In this document: positions 55,451 through 64,000 of the stretch, piece by piece | Layout: every line of letters begins with the position of its first letter | How positions within the stretch are numbered: the first letter of the stretch is position 1 | Assembly (NCBI RefSeq): GCF_016894385.1 | Contig: NZ_CP069811.1 | Span: 2,456,501 to 2,520,500, forward strand | Source of the DNA: Cupriavidus oxalaticus | GTDB lineage: Bacteria; Pseudomonadota; Gammaproteobacteria; Burkholderiales; Burkholderiaceae | Direction of reading: 5' to 3' | DNA length: 64,000 nucleotides | Program-made: the position numbers and the translations under genes | The notes under the pieces: model-generated | Seen by the model: only the letters and a program-made list of their open reading frames with translations | What the model was told of the DNA's origin: nothing | Databases searched by the model: none

Positions 55451-56613
55451 TGTTCCGCCTGTCCCGCTTCATGGAAGCCCTGCGCGATGCCGGGCCGGTG
55501 CCGCCTGCCCGCAAGGCTGCCGGTCCGGTCGTGATCTGGAACCTGATCCGCCGCTGCAACCTCAACTGCCGGCATTGCTATGCCACTTCTGCCGATACCG
55601 ACTTCAAGGGCGAGCTGGATACCGCCGAGGCACTGCGGGTGCTGGCACAGTTGCGCGACGCGCGCGTGCCCGCGCTGATCCTGTCCGGTGGCGAGCCGCT
55701 GCTGCGGCCGGACCTGTATGACATTGCCGCCCATGCGCGCGCGCTCGGCTTCCACCTGTCGCTGTCGTCGAACGGCACGCTGCTCGATGCCGGCCATGCC
55801 GCACGGCTGGCCGCGGCGGGCTTCGACTATGTCGGCGTCAGCCTGGACGGGCTGCCCGCCACGCACGACCGCTTCCGCCGCAGCGACGGCGCCTTCGCGC
55901 AGGCGCTGGCGGGATTGCGCGCCGCGCGCGCCGCCGGCCTGCGCGTCGGCGTGCGCATGACGCTGACCGAGGCCAACGCCGCGCAGCTGCCCGACCTCGT
56001 CGCGCTGACCGAACGCGAAGGCATCGACAAGTTCTACCTGTCCCACTTCAACTACGCCGGCCGCGCGCGCAGCCATCGCGCCGAAGACGCGCGGCATGCG
56101 CGCACGCGTGCCGCGCTGGACTGGCTGTTCGAGCATGTCTGGGCGCGTACGCGCGCGGGCCACGCCGGCGACTTCGTCACCGGCAACAACGATGCCGACG
56201 GGGTCTACCTGCTGTACTGGATCGCGCAGCGCTTCCCGCACCGCGTCGCCGACATGCGCCAGCGGCTGGAACAGTGGGGCGGCAACGCCACCGGCGTGGG
56301 CGTGGCCAATATCGACAACCTCGGCAACGTGCATCCCGACACGATGTGGTGGCACGTCACGCTGGGCAACGTGCGCGAACGGCCCTTCGGCGAGATCTGG
56401 GCAAGCCGCGCCGATCCGCTGATGGCGGGACTGGCCAGCCGGCCGCGCCCGCTGCAGGGACGCTGCGCGGACTGCGCGCAGCGTGCCATCTGCAACGGCA
56501 ATACCCGCGTACGTGCGCTAGCGCTGACCGGCAACGCGTGGGCGGAGGATCCGGGCTGCTACCTCAGCGATACCGAGATCGCCAACGCGCCCGGCACGGA
56601 GGTGGCGGCATGA
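55450..56613 (+). CDS. nirJ: Radical SAM protein NirJ, heme d1 biosynthesis
   Basis: A 387-residue radical SAM enzyme with the CxxxCxxC cluster motif RRCNLNCRHCY (C36, C40, C43) and a C-terminal SPASM-like cysteine group (GRCADCAQRAICNGN, PGCYL). NirJ converts the propionate side chains of the didecarboxysiroheme into the keto groups of heme d1. The start overlaps the nirH stop by one base and its stop overlaps nirN. Confidence 0.95.
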   Translation: MFRLSRFMEALRDAGPVPPARKAAGPVVIWNLIRRCNLNCRHCYATSADTDFKGELDTAEALRVLAQLRDARVPALILSGGEPLLRPDLYDIAAHARALGFHLSLSSNGTLLDAGHAARLAAAGFDYVGVSLDGLPATHDRFRRSDGAFAQALAGLRAARAAGLRVGVRMTLTEANAAQLPDLVALTEREGIDKFYLSHFNYAGRARSHRAEDARHARTRAALDWLFEHVWARTRAGHAGDFVTGNNDADGVYLLYWIAQRFPHRVADMRQRLEQWGGNATGVGVANIDNLGNVHPDTMWWHVTLGNVRERPFGEIWASRADPLMAGLASRPRPLQGRCADCAQRAICNGNTRVRALALTGNAWAEDPGCYLSDTEIANAPGTEVAA

Positions 56614-58121
56614 TGCGCCTCGCCCGATGGCTCCTGTCCCTGGCGCTGGTCTGCGGGATGCAATCCGTGTCCGCGCTTGATTCTGCCGAGCCAACTGCCG
56701 CGCTCTATGGCCAGCACTGTGCCGCCTGCCACGGGACCGACCGCCTCGGCGGCATGGGCCCCGCACTGCTGCCGGAAAGCCTGGAGCGGCTGCGCCCCAG
56801 CGAACTCGACACCGTGCTGCGCGACGGCCGCGCCGCAACGCAGATGCCGGCCTTCGGCACCACGCTGGCGGCGCCGGAACTGCAGGCGCTGGCGCGCTGG
56901 CTGCGCACGGCACCCGCCGCCGCGCCGCAATGGGGCGCCGACACGATCCGTGCCAGCCACGTCGTCATGCATGCACCCGGCACGCTGCCCGCGCATCCCG
57001 TCTTCAGCGCCGATCCGCAGAACCTGTTCGTGGTGGTCGAGGCGGGCAGCCATCACATGACCGTGCTCGACGGCGACCGGCTCACACCGATCCATCGCTT
57101 TGCCACGCGCTTCGCGCTGCACGGCGGCCCCAAGTTCAGCCGCGATGGGCGCTATGTCTACATGGCCAGCCGTGACGGCTGGGTCAGCAAGTATGACCTG
57201 TGGAACCTGGCCTATGTCGCCGAGATCCGTGTCGGCATCAACACGCGCAATGTGGCCGTCAGCGACGACGGGCGCTGGGTGCTGGCCGGCAATACGCTGC
57301 CGCGCACGCTGGTGCTGCTGCGCGCCGGCGACCTGTCGCTGGCGCGGGTGATCGAGGTCAAGGGCCGCAGCGGCGACGATTCGCGGGTGTCGGCGGTCTA
57401 CGACGCGGCGCCGCGCCACAGCTTTATCGCGGCGCTGAAGGACATCGCCGAGGTCTGGGAGATCCCGTATGCCGACGCCGCCGGCAAGCCGCTGGCGTCG
57501 CTGGCGCCGCGTGCGATCGTGCTGGACGATGTGCTCGACGACTTCTTCTTCGACCAGCCTTACCGCCACATCCTCGGCGCATCGCGCAGCGGCGGCGGGC
57601 AGGTGATCGACCTCGACCAGGGCCGCAAGGTGGCCGCGCTGGCGCTCGGTGGCATGCCCCACCTCGGCAGCGGCATCACGTGGGAACGGGACGGCCATGC
57701 AGTGATGGCGTCGCCCGACCTCGGGCAGGGCCGCATCCCGGTGATCGACATGCAGGACTGGCACACCGTCGCCACCATCCCGACCAACGGCCCCGGCTTC
57801 TTCCTGCGCAGTCACGAGAACAGCCGCTACGCCTGGGCCGACGCGATGATGAGCCCGCGGCGCGACACGCTGCAGGTGATCGACAAGCAGAGCCTGCAGG
57901 TCGCCGGCAGCGTCACGCCCAGCCCGGGCCGCACCGCCGCGCACGTGGAATTCACGCGCGACGGGCGCTATGCGCTGGTCAGCCTGATGGAGCGCGACGG
58001 CGCGATCGTGGTCTATGACGCCGCCACGCTGCGGGAAGTGAAGCGCATCCCGATGGACAAGCCCATCGGCAAGTACAACGTCTTCAACAAGACCACGCGT
58101 TCGGCCGGCACCAGTCATTGA
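56610..58121 (+). CDS. nirN: Cytochrome cd1-like heme d1 dehydrogenase NirN
   Basis: A 503-residue periplasmic protein with signal peptide (cleaved near SVSALDS), a c-heme motif CAACHG (C37-H41) and a NirS-like propeller (DGWVSKYDLWNLAYVAEIRVG, TIPTNGPGFFLRSHENSRYAW). NirN oxidises dihydro-heme d1 and helps deliver it to NirS. Length about 500 is typical. It starts ATG-ATG at 56610 inside the end of nirJ. Confidence 0.93.
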   Translation: MMRLARWLLSLALVCGMQSVSALDSAEPTAALYGQHCAACHGTDRLGGMGPALLPESLERLRPSELDTVLRDGRAATQMPAFGTTLAAPELQALARWLRTAPAAAPQWGADTIRASHVVMHAPGTLPAHPVFSADPQNLFVVVEAGSHHMTVLDGDRLTPIHRFATRFALHGGPKFSRDGRYVYMASRDGWVSKYDLWNLAYVAEIRVGINTRNVAVSDDGRWVLAGNTLPRTLVLLRAGDLSLARVIEVKGRSGDDSRVSAVYDAAPRHSFIAALKDIAEVWEIPYADAAGKPLASLAPRAIVLDDVLDDFFFDQPYRHILGASRSGGGQVIDLDQGRKVAALALGGMPHLGSGITWERDGHAVMASPDLGQGRIPVIDMQDWHTVATIPTNGPGFFLRSHENSRYAWADAMMSPRRDTLQVIDKQSLQVAGSVTPSPGRTAAHVEFTRDGRYALVSLMERDGAIVVYDAATLREVKRIPMDKPIGKYNVFNKTTRSAGTSH

Positions 58122-58154
58122 CGCCGCGCCGCCGCGCGTGCAGGAGTCCTACAC

Positions 58155-58925
58155 ATGAACTCTCCCCTGAAGCCCGGCAAGGTCTGGCTGGTCGGCGTCG
58201 GCCCCGGCAGCCCCGACCTGGTCACGGTGCGCGCGGTGCGCGCGCTCGCGGCCGCCGACGTATGGCTGGTCGATGATCTGGTCGCGCCGGAAATGTCCTG
58301 CTATGCCCGGCCCGGCACGCATGTCGAGTGGGTCGGCAAGCGCGGCGGCCGCTGCTCGGTCACCCAGGCGCGCATCCAGCAGCTGACGCTGCAGCATGCG
58401 CTGGCCGGCCGCACCGTGGCGCGCGTCAAGGGCGGCGATCCGCTGCTGTTCGGCCGCGGCGGCGAGGAGGCCGCCTTCCTGCGCGCGCACGGCGTGCCGG
58501 TGGAAGTGGTCAACGGCATCAGCAGCGGCATGGCGGCGGCGCAGGCCCTGGGCGTCGCGCTGACCCACCGCGCCCACTGCCACGGCGTGACCTTCGTCAC
58601 CGGGCACACCAGCGAACACGGCTCGCCCGACTGGGAGGCGCTGGTGCGCGGCGGCACCACGCTGGTCATCTACATGGGCATGAGCCGGCTCGCGGCGATC
58701 CGCGACGGGCTGCTGGCGGCCGGCATGCGACCCGATATGCCGGCGGCGGTGGTGATGCATGCGGGCGGCGCGGAACAGCGTTCATGGACCGGCACGGTGC
58801 AGGCGCTGGCCGAAGCGCTGGCCGCCGGGATGGCCAGCCCGGCGGTGGTGCTGGTGGGCGGGGTGGTGGCGGAGGCGATGGCCTTGCCGTCCGAATTGCC
58901 GTCCGCCGTGCCCGCCGTGCCGTAG
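58155..58925 (+). CDS. nirE: Uroporphyrinogen-III C-methyltransferase NirE
   Basis: A 256-residue SAM-dependent methyltransferase making precorrin-2, the first committed step to heme d1. Motifs: VGVGPGSPDLVTVRAVRAL at the N-terminus, VARVKGGDPLLFGRGGEEA, GISSGMAAAQALGVALTHR and TTLVIYMGMSRL. The length equals the methyltransferase domain only, without CysG dehydrogenase. GGAG precedes it by a normal distance. It closes the nir operon. Confidence 0.95.
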   Translation: MNSPLKPGKVWLVGVGPGSPDLVTVRAVRALAAADVWLVDDLVAPEMSCYARPGTHVEWVGKRGGRCSVTQARIQQLTLQHALAGRTVARVKGGDPLLFGRGGEEAAFLRAHGVPVEVVNGISSGMAAAQALGVALTHRAHCHGVTFVTGHTSEHGSPDWEALVRGGTTLVIYMGMSRLAAIRDGLLAAGMRPDMPAAVVMHAGGAEQRSWTGTVQALAEALAAGMASPAVVLVGGVVAEAMALPSELPSAVPAVP

Positions 58926-59009
58926 CGCTTGCTGGCGGGGACTCCCCAGTCCCGCCGCGGATATGGCACCATCGTCGGCACGGCTTACCCTCATACATCG
59001 CCCGCCGAA

Positions 59010-59783
59010 GTGGCTGCCCAGACACATTATTCCCCCAAGCTGCACCTGACCGCTGAGCGCGGCTTTGCCTTGCATGAAAGCCGCCACGCGGGATTCCGGC
59101 GCGAATGGCACACGCACGATTGCAGCATGCTGCTGTGGACGCGCGCCGGCCGGCTGCGCAGCGTGTGGGAAAACCAGCCCGATGCGCCACAGTCCGGCCC
59201 GGTGGCGGCCACGCTGGTACGCGGCGGCGCGGTGCTGCTGCCGGCATCGACTCGCCATTTCACCGCGGCGGAAGCCGGCCGCCAGCATCACGGCGAACTC
59301 TACCTGCCCCCTGACAGGCTGCGCGGGTCCGCGCCCTACGGCGCGCTGCGGCTCGACGGCGCTGCGCTGGCGATGCTCGAAGCGCTGCTGACGCCGGGGC
59401 TTGCCCCTGCCAGCGCAGAGCTATTGGTGCGCGCCATCGTCGGCCAGGTCATGGCCAGCCCGCTGCTGGCACTGCCGCAGGAGCCGGCCTCGCTCGCGCT
59501 CCGGCTGGTGCGCTGCTTCAGCGCGGCGCTGGAGCGCGACCAGGCGCTGCCGTCGATCGATGCCGCGGCCGGCAGCCTGGGCGTCTCGGCGCGGCAGCTG
59601 CAGCGCGCCTGCCAGCTTGAATTTGGCGCCAGCCCGGTCGCGGTCCGCCGGCGCGTGCTCGCGGCGCATGCGCGCAGCCTGCTGGCCGCAGGGTTGCCGC
59701 TTTCCCGCGTCAGCGAGCGCCTTGGCTTTGCCAGCAGCGGCCATCTCGCGCGCCTGCTGCGCGAGGTGCCGCCGGCAGGCTGA
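59010..59783 (+). CDS. AraC-family transcriptional regulator (cupin type)
   Basis: A regulator of about 257 residues with an N-terminal cupin domain (RREWHTHDCSMLLWTRAGRL, GGAVLLPASTRHFTAAE) and a C-terminal AraC helix-turn-helix pair (PSIDAAAGSLGVSARQLQRACQLEFG, then LSRVSERLGFASSGHLARLLRE). No in-frame ATG lies before the domain. GTG 59010 is used here; TTG at 58929 is an alternative, and neither has a good ribosome-binding site. It converges on the RidA operon and may regulate it. Confidence 0.75.
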   Translation: MAAQTHYSPKLHLTAERGFALHESRHAGFRREWHTHDCSMLLWTRAGRLRSVWENQPDAPQSGPVAATLVRGGAVLLPASTRHFTAAEAGRQHHGELYLPPDRLRGSAPYGALRLDGAALAMLEALLTPGLAPASAELLVRAIVGQVMASPLLALPQEPASLALRLVRCFSAALERDQALPSIDAAAGSLGVSARQLQRACQLEFGASPVAVRRRVLAAHARSLLAAGLPLSRVSERLGFASSGHLARLLREVPPAG

Positions 59784-59796
59784 ACACACCTGCCAT

Positions 59797-60264
59797 TCAC
59801 GCCAGGCAGGCCTCCAGTTCGATCTCGATCCAGGCACGGTCCGGCAGGCTTGCCACGCCCACCACGGTGCGGGCTGGCAGCGCCTGATCGGGGAACGCCA
59901 GTGCCAGCAGCGCGGAGGCGCTGTCCGCCACGGCCGAATGCCGGGTGAAATCGCCATGCGCACGCACGAAGCCGCGCAGCCGCGTGACCTGCCGAACCGC
60001 CGCCAGCCGGCCACCGGCGGCGGCGCGCAGCGCGGCCAGCGCATTCAGCATCGCCACCTCGGCGGCAACGCGGGCGGCCGGGATATCGGCTTCAGTAGCG
60101 CAGCAGCCAGCCATCGCAATGCCGTCTCGCCGCGGCGTCTGGCCGCTGATGCTGATGCGGCCGGCGAACGCGCAGGCCGGCGCGTAGCTGCCGCGCGGCA
60201 CGGGCGCGGGCGGCAGCACAAAGCCCGCGGCAGCGAGCCGCGCTTCCGGCGTTGCGGAGTTCAT
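59797..60264 (-). CDS. RidA/YjgF-family protein
   Basis: A 155-residue RidA-fold protein: ISISGQTPRRDG, RVAAEVAMLNALAALRAAAGG and ALPARTVVGVASLPDRAWIEIELEA (the P-x-R-T-x-V motif). Family members hydrolyse reactive 2-aminoacrylate-type imines. The ATG at 60264 overlaps the upstream PhzF stop (ATGA), so they are translationally coupled. Confidence 0.85.
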   Translation of the reverse strand: MNSATPEARLAAAGFVLPPAPVPRGSYAPACAFAGRISISGQTPRRDGIAMAGCCATEADIPAARVAAEVAMLNALAALRAAAGGRLAAVRQVTRLRGFVRAHGDFTRHSAVADSASALLALAFPDQALPARTVVGVASLPDRAWIEIELEACLA

Positions 60265-61142
60265 GACTGGCTCCATCGCACCACGCCGCTGAGCCAGCAG
60301 CCCTGCGCCGTGCCGTCGGCCGCCACGCGCGGTGCCACCACGATCTCCGACGGGCGGCCCATGGTTTCGCCCTGCCGTACCGCGAGCACCGGTGCGACAC
60401 CTGGAGAATCGCCGGCAAGGTGGCCCCACAGCGCCGCGGCGGCAATGCCGGTGGCGGCGTCCTCCGGGTAGCCGGAGGAGCGGGGAAACTGCCGGGCATG
60501 TACCGCCCGCGTAGCCGGGTTCACTGCCGGATCCTCCGTCGCCGCATCCGCGTACGGGTACAGCCCGGTGGACCCGATCGCATCGCACAGCGCCGGCATC
60601 CGCGTGAAATCCGGCTGCAGCGCGGACAGCGACGCCACATCGGGCATCGCCACCAGTGTCTTGACGCGGCTGGTGCAGGCATTGGTCATGGCATGGCGGG
60701 CGCCATCGTCCGGCAGGCCCAGCACCGCGGCGACCGCTCTGCGCTGGGCCGCATCCAGCGCGCTTGCCTGCACCGGCGGCTGCGAGATCCAGACGCGCCG
60801 TGCCGCGTCGTCCCAGCGCGCCGTCACGATGCCGCTCAGCGTCTCGACGCGCGCGGCCGGCGTGGTCCAGCGGCCCCACTGGCGCAGCGCCCACAACGCC
60901 CCCACGGTGGCATGGCCGCACATCTCCATCTCGTGCCGCGGCACGAAAAAGCGCAGGCGCAGGTCCGCCCCATCGACTGACGGCGGCAGCACGAAGGCGG
61001 ATTCATGCCCATGGCCCGCCGCGACCTGCTGCATATCCGTCTCGGACATGCCTTGCGCATCGGCCACCAGCGGCACCGGATTGCCGCCGCCGGGACCGCG
61101 CACGAATACATCGATCAGCGCGACGCGGCCGCGCGCGGGCAT
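60261..61142 (-). CDS. PhzF-family isomerase
   Basis: A 293-residue protein of the PhzF/diaminopimelate-epimerase fold. The catalytic glutamate lies in GHGHESAFVLP, with MCGHATVGALWALR and GYPEDAATGIAAAALWG as further signatures. Substrate unknown; phenazine synthesis is unlikely because no phz genes are near. It overlaps RidA downstream and follows a Bug-type binding protein by 16 bases. Confidence 0.85.
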   Translation of the reverse strand: MPARGRVALIDVFVRGPGGGNPVPLVADAQGMSETDMQQVAAGHGHESAFVLPPSVDGADLRLRFFVPRHEMEMCGHATVGALWALRQWGRWTTPAARVETLSGIVTARWDDAARRVWISQPPVQASALDAAQRRAVAAVLGLPDDGARHAMTNACTSRVKTLVAMPDVASLSALQPDFTRMPALCDAIGSTGLYPYADAATEDPAVNPATRAVHARQFPRSSGYPEDAATGIAAAALWGHLAGDSPGVAPVLAVRQGETMGRPSEIVVAPRVAADGTAQGCWLSGVVRWSQS

Positions 61143-61158
61143 GGGGTATTGCTGTGGC

Positions 61159-62145
61159 TTATTCAATCGTCGCCCCCACGGACCGGGCAATCGCGCCCCA
61201 GTAAGACAGGTCATGCTGCACGGCGGCCAGCATGTCTGCAGGTGTGCCCGCGCGCGCCGTCACGCCCTTGTCGGCAAGTTCGCGGATGGTGTCCTTGTCC
61301 GCCAGCACCTGATCGAGCGCCTGGTTCATGCGCGCAACGACCGACGCTGGTGTCCCGCGCGGAAACGCTAGCCCATACCAGAGTTGCTGCGTGAAACCCG
61401 GCACGCCCTGGCTGGCGAAGGTCTGCACGTTGGGCAGCAGCGGCGTCGGCGCGGTCGTCGCAACGGCAACCAGCTTGCTGGCGCGGAGGTACGGCACAAG
61501 CCCCGCGGGATTGTCGAACATCAGTTGTACCTGGCCACCGATGAGGTCGGTATAAGCGGGCGCTGCGCCGCGATATGGCACATGCGTCAGCGGCACTTTG
61601 GACAACGCATGGAATTGCACACCGATCAGGTGCGATACGGTGCCCACGCCGACCGAGGCAAAGCTGTGCTGTGCAAGCTTGTGCTGCCGCAGCCGGTCGA
61701 GCAGCGTTTTTACGTCAGGTGCCTGCAGCGCGCGATTGACCGCCAGCACATAAGGCGACGTGCCGATAAAGCCGGCATAGGCAAAGTCGGTGGCCGGCTT
61801 GTACGGCAGCCGGGGAAAGACGCTGGCGCTGACCGCATGCGTACTGGTGGTCGCCACACCCACCACGTAGCCGTCCGGTGCGGCACGCGCCACGAACGTC
61901 GAGCCGATGGTGCCGCCCGCGCCACTGCGATTGTCGATCACCACAGGCTGGCCAAGCGCCGCCTGCAGTTTGGGCTGGATGGTGCGGACCAGCAGGTCGG
62001 TGCCGCCGCCGGCCGGAAACGGCACCACCAGCGTGACCGGCTTGGTGGGCCAGTCCCGGGCGACGGCGGCGCCGGCCGGTAGCAGGCAAAGCGCCCCGAG
62101 GATGCAGGCGGACACTTGGGAAAGTAAGGGTGGCAGGGTTGCCAT
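61159..62145 (-). CDS. Tripartite tricarboxylate transporter-type binding protein (Bug family)
   Basis: A 328-residue periplasmic protein. A signal peptide ending near AVARDWP is followed by VTLVVPFPAGGGTDLLVRTIQPKL, VVIDNRSGAGGTIGSTFVA and PDGYVVGVATTSTHA, the Bug (TctC) signatures. Such proteins bind carboxylates or other small molecules; the membrane partners TctA/TctB are often encoded elsewhere, as here. AAGGAGAA sets the start at 62145. It heads a possible operon with PhzF and RidA. Confidence 0.9.
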   Translation of the reverse strand: MATLPPLLSQVSACILGALCLLPAGAAVARDWPTKPVTLVVPFPAGGGTDLLVRTIQPKLQAALGQPVVIDNRSGAGGTIGSTFVARAAPDGYVVGVATTSTHAVSASVFPRLPYKPATDFAYAGFIGTSPYVLAVNRALQAPDVKTLLDRLRQHKLAQHSFASVGVGTVSHLIGVQFHALSKVPLTHVPYRGAAPAYTDLIGGQVQLMFDNPAGLVPYLRASKLVAVATTAPTPLLPNVQTFASQGVPGFTQQLWYGLAFPRGTPASVVARMNQALDQVLADKDTIRELADKGVTARAGTPADMLAAVQHDLSYWGAIARSVGATIE

Positions 62146-62279
62146 GGCGCGTTCTCCTTGACTCGAACGGCTTGAGTCTAGGGATGGGGCGCCGTGCGGC
62201 CAAACCGGCAGGCGACAGGCCTTGATCCGAAATCGGACAGCAGCATTTGCCGCCCGGGCGTGCCAACGCGCCACTGGGC

Positions 62280-63044
62280 TTACCGGGCCGCCGAAGCAGT
62301 CAGCCAGCCTTCCTCGGTGCTCGCAGCCGCGACCTGACTGGCGATCGCATTGCCCAGGCGCGTGGCATCGGCGGAAATCGAGTCACGCGTCATTTCCGTG
62401 GCGCCGTGCACGCCGGCGCCACCGGCTGCCGCCATCGCGACATGCCCCGCCGCGGCGCCGATGCCCGCGGTTTCCGCCACGCCCGGAATATGACCCGAAT
62501 CTGCGCTGGCAACAAAGCTCTGCAGCGGAACCGGGGTGCCGTTGGCAGGCTGGTACGAGATGCGCACGTCGGCGCCGACTTCGCTCTTGCCGGCACCCAG
62601 GCCGATCAGCAGGCGGCGGCGGCCGCTGCCTTCATCGATCTTGCGGAAATCGCCCTCGACGACCAGCGCGCTGGCACCAGCCGGCGCCGGCGCATCGGAA
62701 CGCACCGCGTTCAGGCCCATGCCGCGCAGTTCGCGCACGATTTCGCTGGCGACCTGCTCGCGCGCTTCGGCGGCGGTCTGGCCTTGCGCGCTCGCCGACG
62801 AGCTGCCAGTGGCCATCATCCTGACCTTCTGCACCAGGCCGCCGTCGAGCTTCACCTGCCCGGCATCGGCGTCGAACGCGTGGACGTAGATCACGTCGGC
62901 GTGCACGGCCTGCATCAGGCCCATCTGGTCGATGCCGGTGACACCGGCGTTGGCGCAGCCGGCGCCGAGCATGGCGGTGGCGGCGAGTGCGGCGACGGTC
63001 AGGCGCTTGGTTTGCCTGGCGATGGTCTGGAGAGCGTTGCGCAT
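62280..63044 (-). CDS. DUF4410 lipoprotein
   Basis: A 254-residue protein with a lipobox (MLGAGCANA) and a periplasmic DUF4410 domain (YVHAFDADAGQVKLDGGL, EVGADVRISYQPANG, MTRDSISADATRLGNAIASQVAA). Function unknown; relatives are found in many Gram-negative envelopes. It stands alone upstream of the Bug operon. Confidence 0.8.
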   Translation of the reverse strand: MRNALQTIARQTKRLTVAALAATAMLGAGCANAGVTGIDQMGLMQAVHADVIYVHAFDADAGQVKLDGGLVQKVRMMATGSSSASAQGQTAAEAREQVASEIVRELRGMGLNAVRSDAPAPAGASALVVEGDFRKIDEGSGRRRLLIGLGAGKSEVGADVRISYQPANGTPVPLQSFVASADSGHIPGVAETAGIGAAAGHVAMAAAGGAGVHGATEMTRDSISADATRLGNAIASQVAAASTEEGWLTASAAR

Positions 63045-63286
63045 ATCGGTTTCCTTGGGTTGGCGAGTCGTGCCGTCAGTGGTCTGGAAAAGCTGTCACC
63101 GACATCGTTGCATCAGGGGATCGCAAACCATCGGGAGCTTCTTGCCGCGTTGCCTGCCTCGGTGTTGCCGAGTGTGTTGCCGTTCGGCATCGCGGTGACG
63201 GAAGTATGGGAAAAACCCGCGCGCAGCGCCATCTGGCAATTATTTCGCGCCATGTCACGGCGCCGCGGGAAGGCGGAGATGCAGCG
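63045..63286. other. Intergenic region before the sensor kinase
   Basis: About 240 bases between the DUF4410 gene and the stop of the kinase. No gene, terminator or regulatory motif is recognised. Confidence 0.4.
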
Positions 63287-64000
63287 CTACGCCGCCGGTG
63301 CCTGCAGCGGCAGCGCCACCACCGCTTCGAGCCCGCCGCCATCGCGCTGGCGGAACTGCAGCGAGCCGCCGTGCAGCCGCGCGATGCGCTCGACAATGGC
63401 CAGCCCGAGCCCCGTGCCGCCCGCGTGGCCGCGCGCGTTGGCGCCGCGGCTGAAGGGCGCCTTGAGCTGCTCCAGCTCGTGCGCGGCGATGCCGGTGCCG
63501 CGATCGCCGATGGCAACATAGGCACACGCGGCATCGCGCCACGTGCGCACGCTGAAGCCTGACTTGCCGTAGACGACAGCGTTCTGCATCAGGTTCATCA
63601 GCAGCCGCATCAGGCTGACCGGGCGATAGGGAACCGGCGGCAATTCCGCGAGCGACAGCTCGAATTCATGGCCCAGGCCGGCGAAGTCGGCGGCGAGCTG
63701 CGACACCAGCGCGTTGACGTCGCCGGGCTGCGGCTGCTCTTTCTCGCCGCTGCCGGCGTAGTCCATGAACTGCTGCAGGATGGTCTCGATGTGGTCCAGG
63801 TAGCCCTCGGCCGAGGCCACGAACGCGTCGTCGGCGCCGCGCGGGATCGACATGGCCATGGCCAGGCGCAGCTTGGTCAGTGGCGTGCGGATGTCGTGCG
63901 AGACACCCGCCAGCATCAGCGCCCGCGTCTGCTCGGCCTGCTGCAACGCCTGCGTCATCTGGTTGAAGGCGCCACTGACCTGGGCGATCTCGGTCGGGCC
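63287..64000 (-). CDS. Sensor histidine kinase, C-terminal part (EnvZ-like)
   Basis: The frame is open to the end of the window, so the N-terminal sensor and part of the HAMP domain lie outside. Visible parts: HAMP end (EIAQVSGAFNQMTQAL), H-box GVSHDIRTPLTKLRLAM, N-box LMNLMQNAVVYG, G1 GDRGTGI and G2 GGTGLGLAIVERI. The H-box sequence is that of EnvZ/RstB-type kinases. It would phosphorylate an OmpR-type regulator, not present here. Confidence 0.9.
   Translation of the reverse strand, partial: GPTEIAQVSGAFNQMTQALQQAEQTRALMLAGVSHDIRTPLTKLRLAMAMSIPRGADDAFVASAEGYLDHIETILQQFMDYAGSGEKEQPQPGDVNALVSQLAADFAGLGHEFELSLAELPPVPYRPVSLMRLLMNLMQNAVVYGKSGFSVRTWRDAACAYVAIGDRGTGIAAHELEQLKAPFSRGANARGHAGGTGLGLAIVERIARLHGGSLQFRQRDGGGLEAVVALPLQAPAA

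Overview
The window is a GC-rich (roughly two-thirds G+C), densely packed stretch of a betaproteobacterial genome of Cupriavidus/Ralstonia type. Pointers to Burkholderiales are a Bug-type (TctC) solute-binding protein, a short BpH3-like H-NS protein, paired NarK1-NarK2 transporters ahead of narGHJI, and a cytochrome cd1 (nirS) cluster with a NirD-NirL fusion. The accessory and anaerobic-respiration content fits a secondary chromosome, but species and replicon cannot be fixed from this sequence alone.

Layout. 1-3835: a sulfonate/taurine-type ABC importer (end of the binding protein, two permeases, ATPase) with a TauD-like dioxygenase. 4039-5313: O-acetylhomoserine sulfhydrylase. 5365-7013 (minus): a YbhN-like membrane protein, a remnant of a ClsB-type phospholipase D gene and a small tail-anchored protein. 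7194-8009: MetQ-like binding protein. 8214-11486: 2-oxoacid dehydrogenase E1alpha, E1beta and E2 without E3. 11740-15135: ribbon-helix-helix protein, SulP transporter (minus), universal stress protein, peroxiredoxin. 15492-16448 (minus): CheV.

17016-23404 is the most interesting block: an AprA-like flavoprotein, an AprB-like two-cluster ferredoxin, an ABC importer whose binding protein carries a C-terminal NosL-like segment, a HEAT-repeat protein and a DUF971 protein, in one tightly spaced and partly overlapping operon. It looks like an uptake-plus-redox pathway for an unidentified substrate.

23483-32775 is mixed: a MoaD-like protein with a sialidase-type propeller, a 24-residue membrane peptide, a GNAT-like protein, an NCS2 purine permease with a candidate xanthine-riboswitch-like leader, a VOC protein, H-NS, a lipoprotein, an AraC regulator and NnrS.

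33057-58925 is a denitrification island. narK1-narK2-narGHJI is followed by a parvulin, a beta-carbonic anhydrase and MobB. Then come an unusual ACP-FAAL-PlsC fusion, TerC and a universal stress protein, and nirS-nirM-nirC-nirF-nirDL-nirG-nirH-nirJ-nirN-nirE. Nitrate enters by NarK1/NarK2 and is reduced to nitrite by NarGHI. NirS reduces nitrite to NO, and the remaining nir genes make and insert heme d1. A perfect FNR/Dnr-type box lies upstream of nirS. No NO reductase or N2O reductase gene is present in the window.

59010-64000: AraC regulator, then minus-strand RidA, PhzF, Bug-type binding protein, a DUF4410 lipoprotein and the 3' part of an EnvZ-like sensor kinase. A family of GC-rich palindromes (CCCCTCTCCCGC...GCGGGAGAGGGG) is scattered between genes at four places, one of them inside the nar operon between narJ and narI. 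I saw no tRNA, rRNA, CRISPR array or intact insertion sequence.
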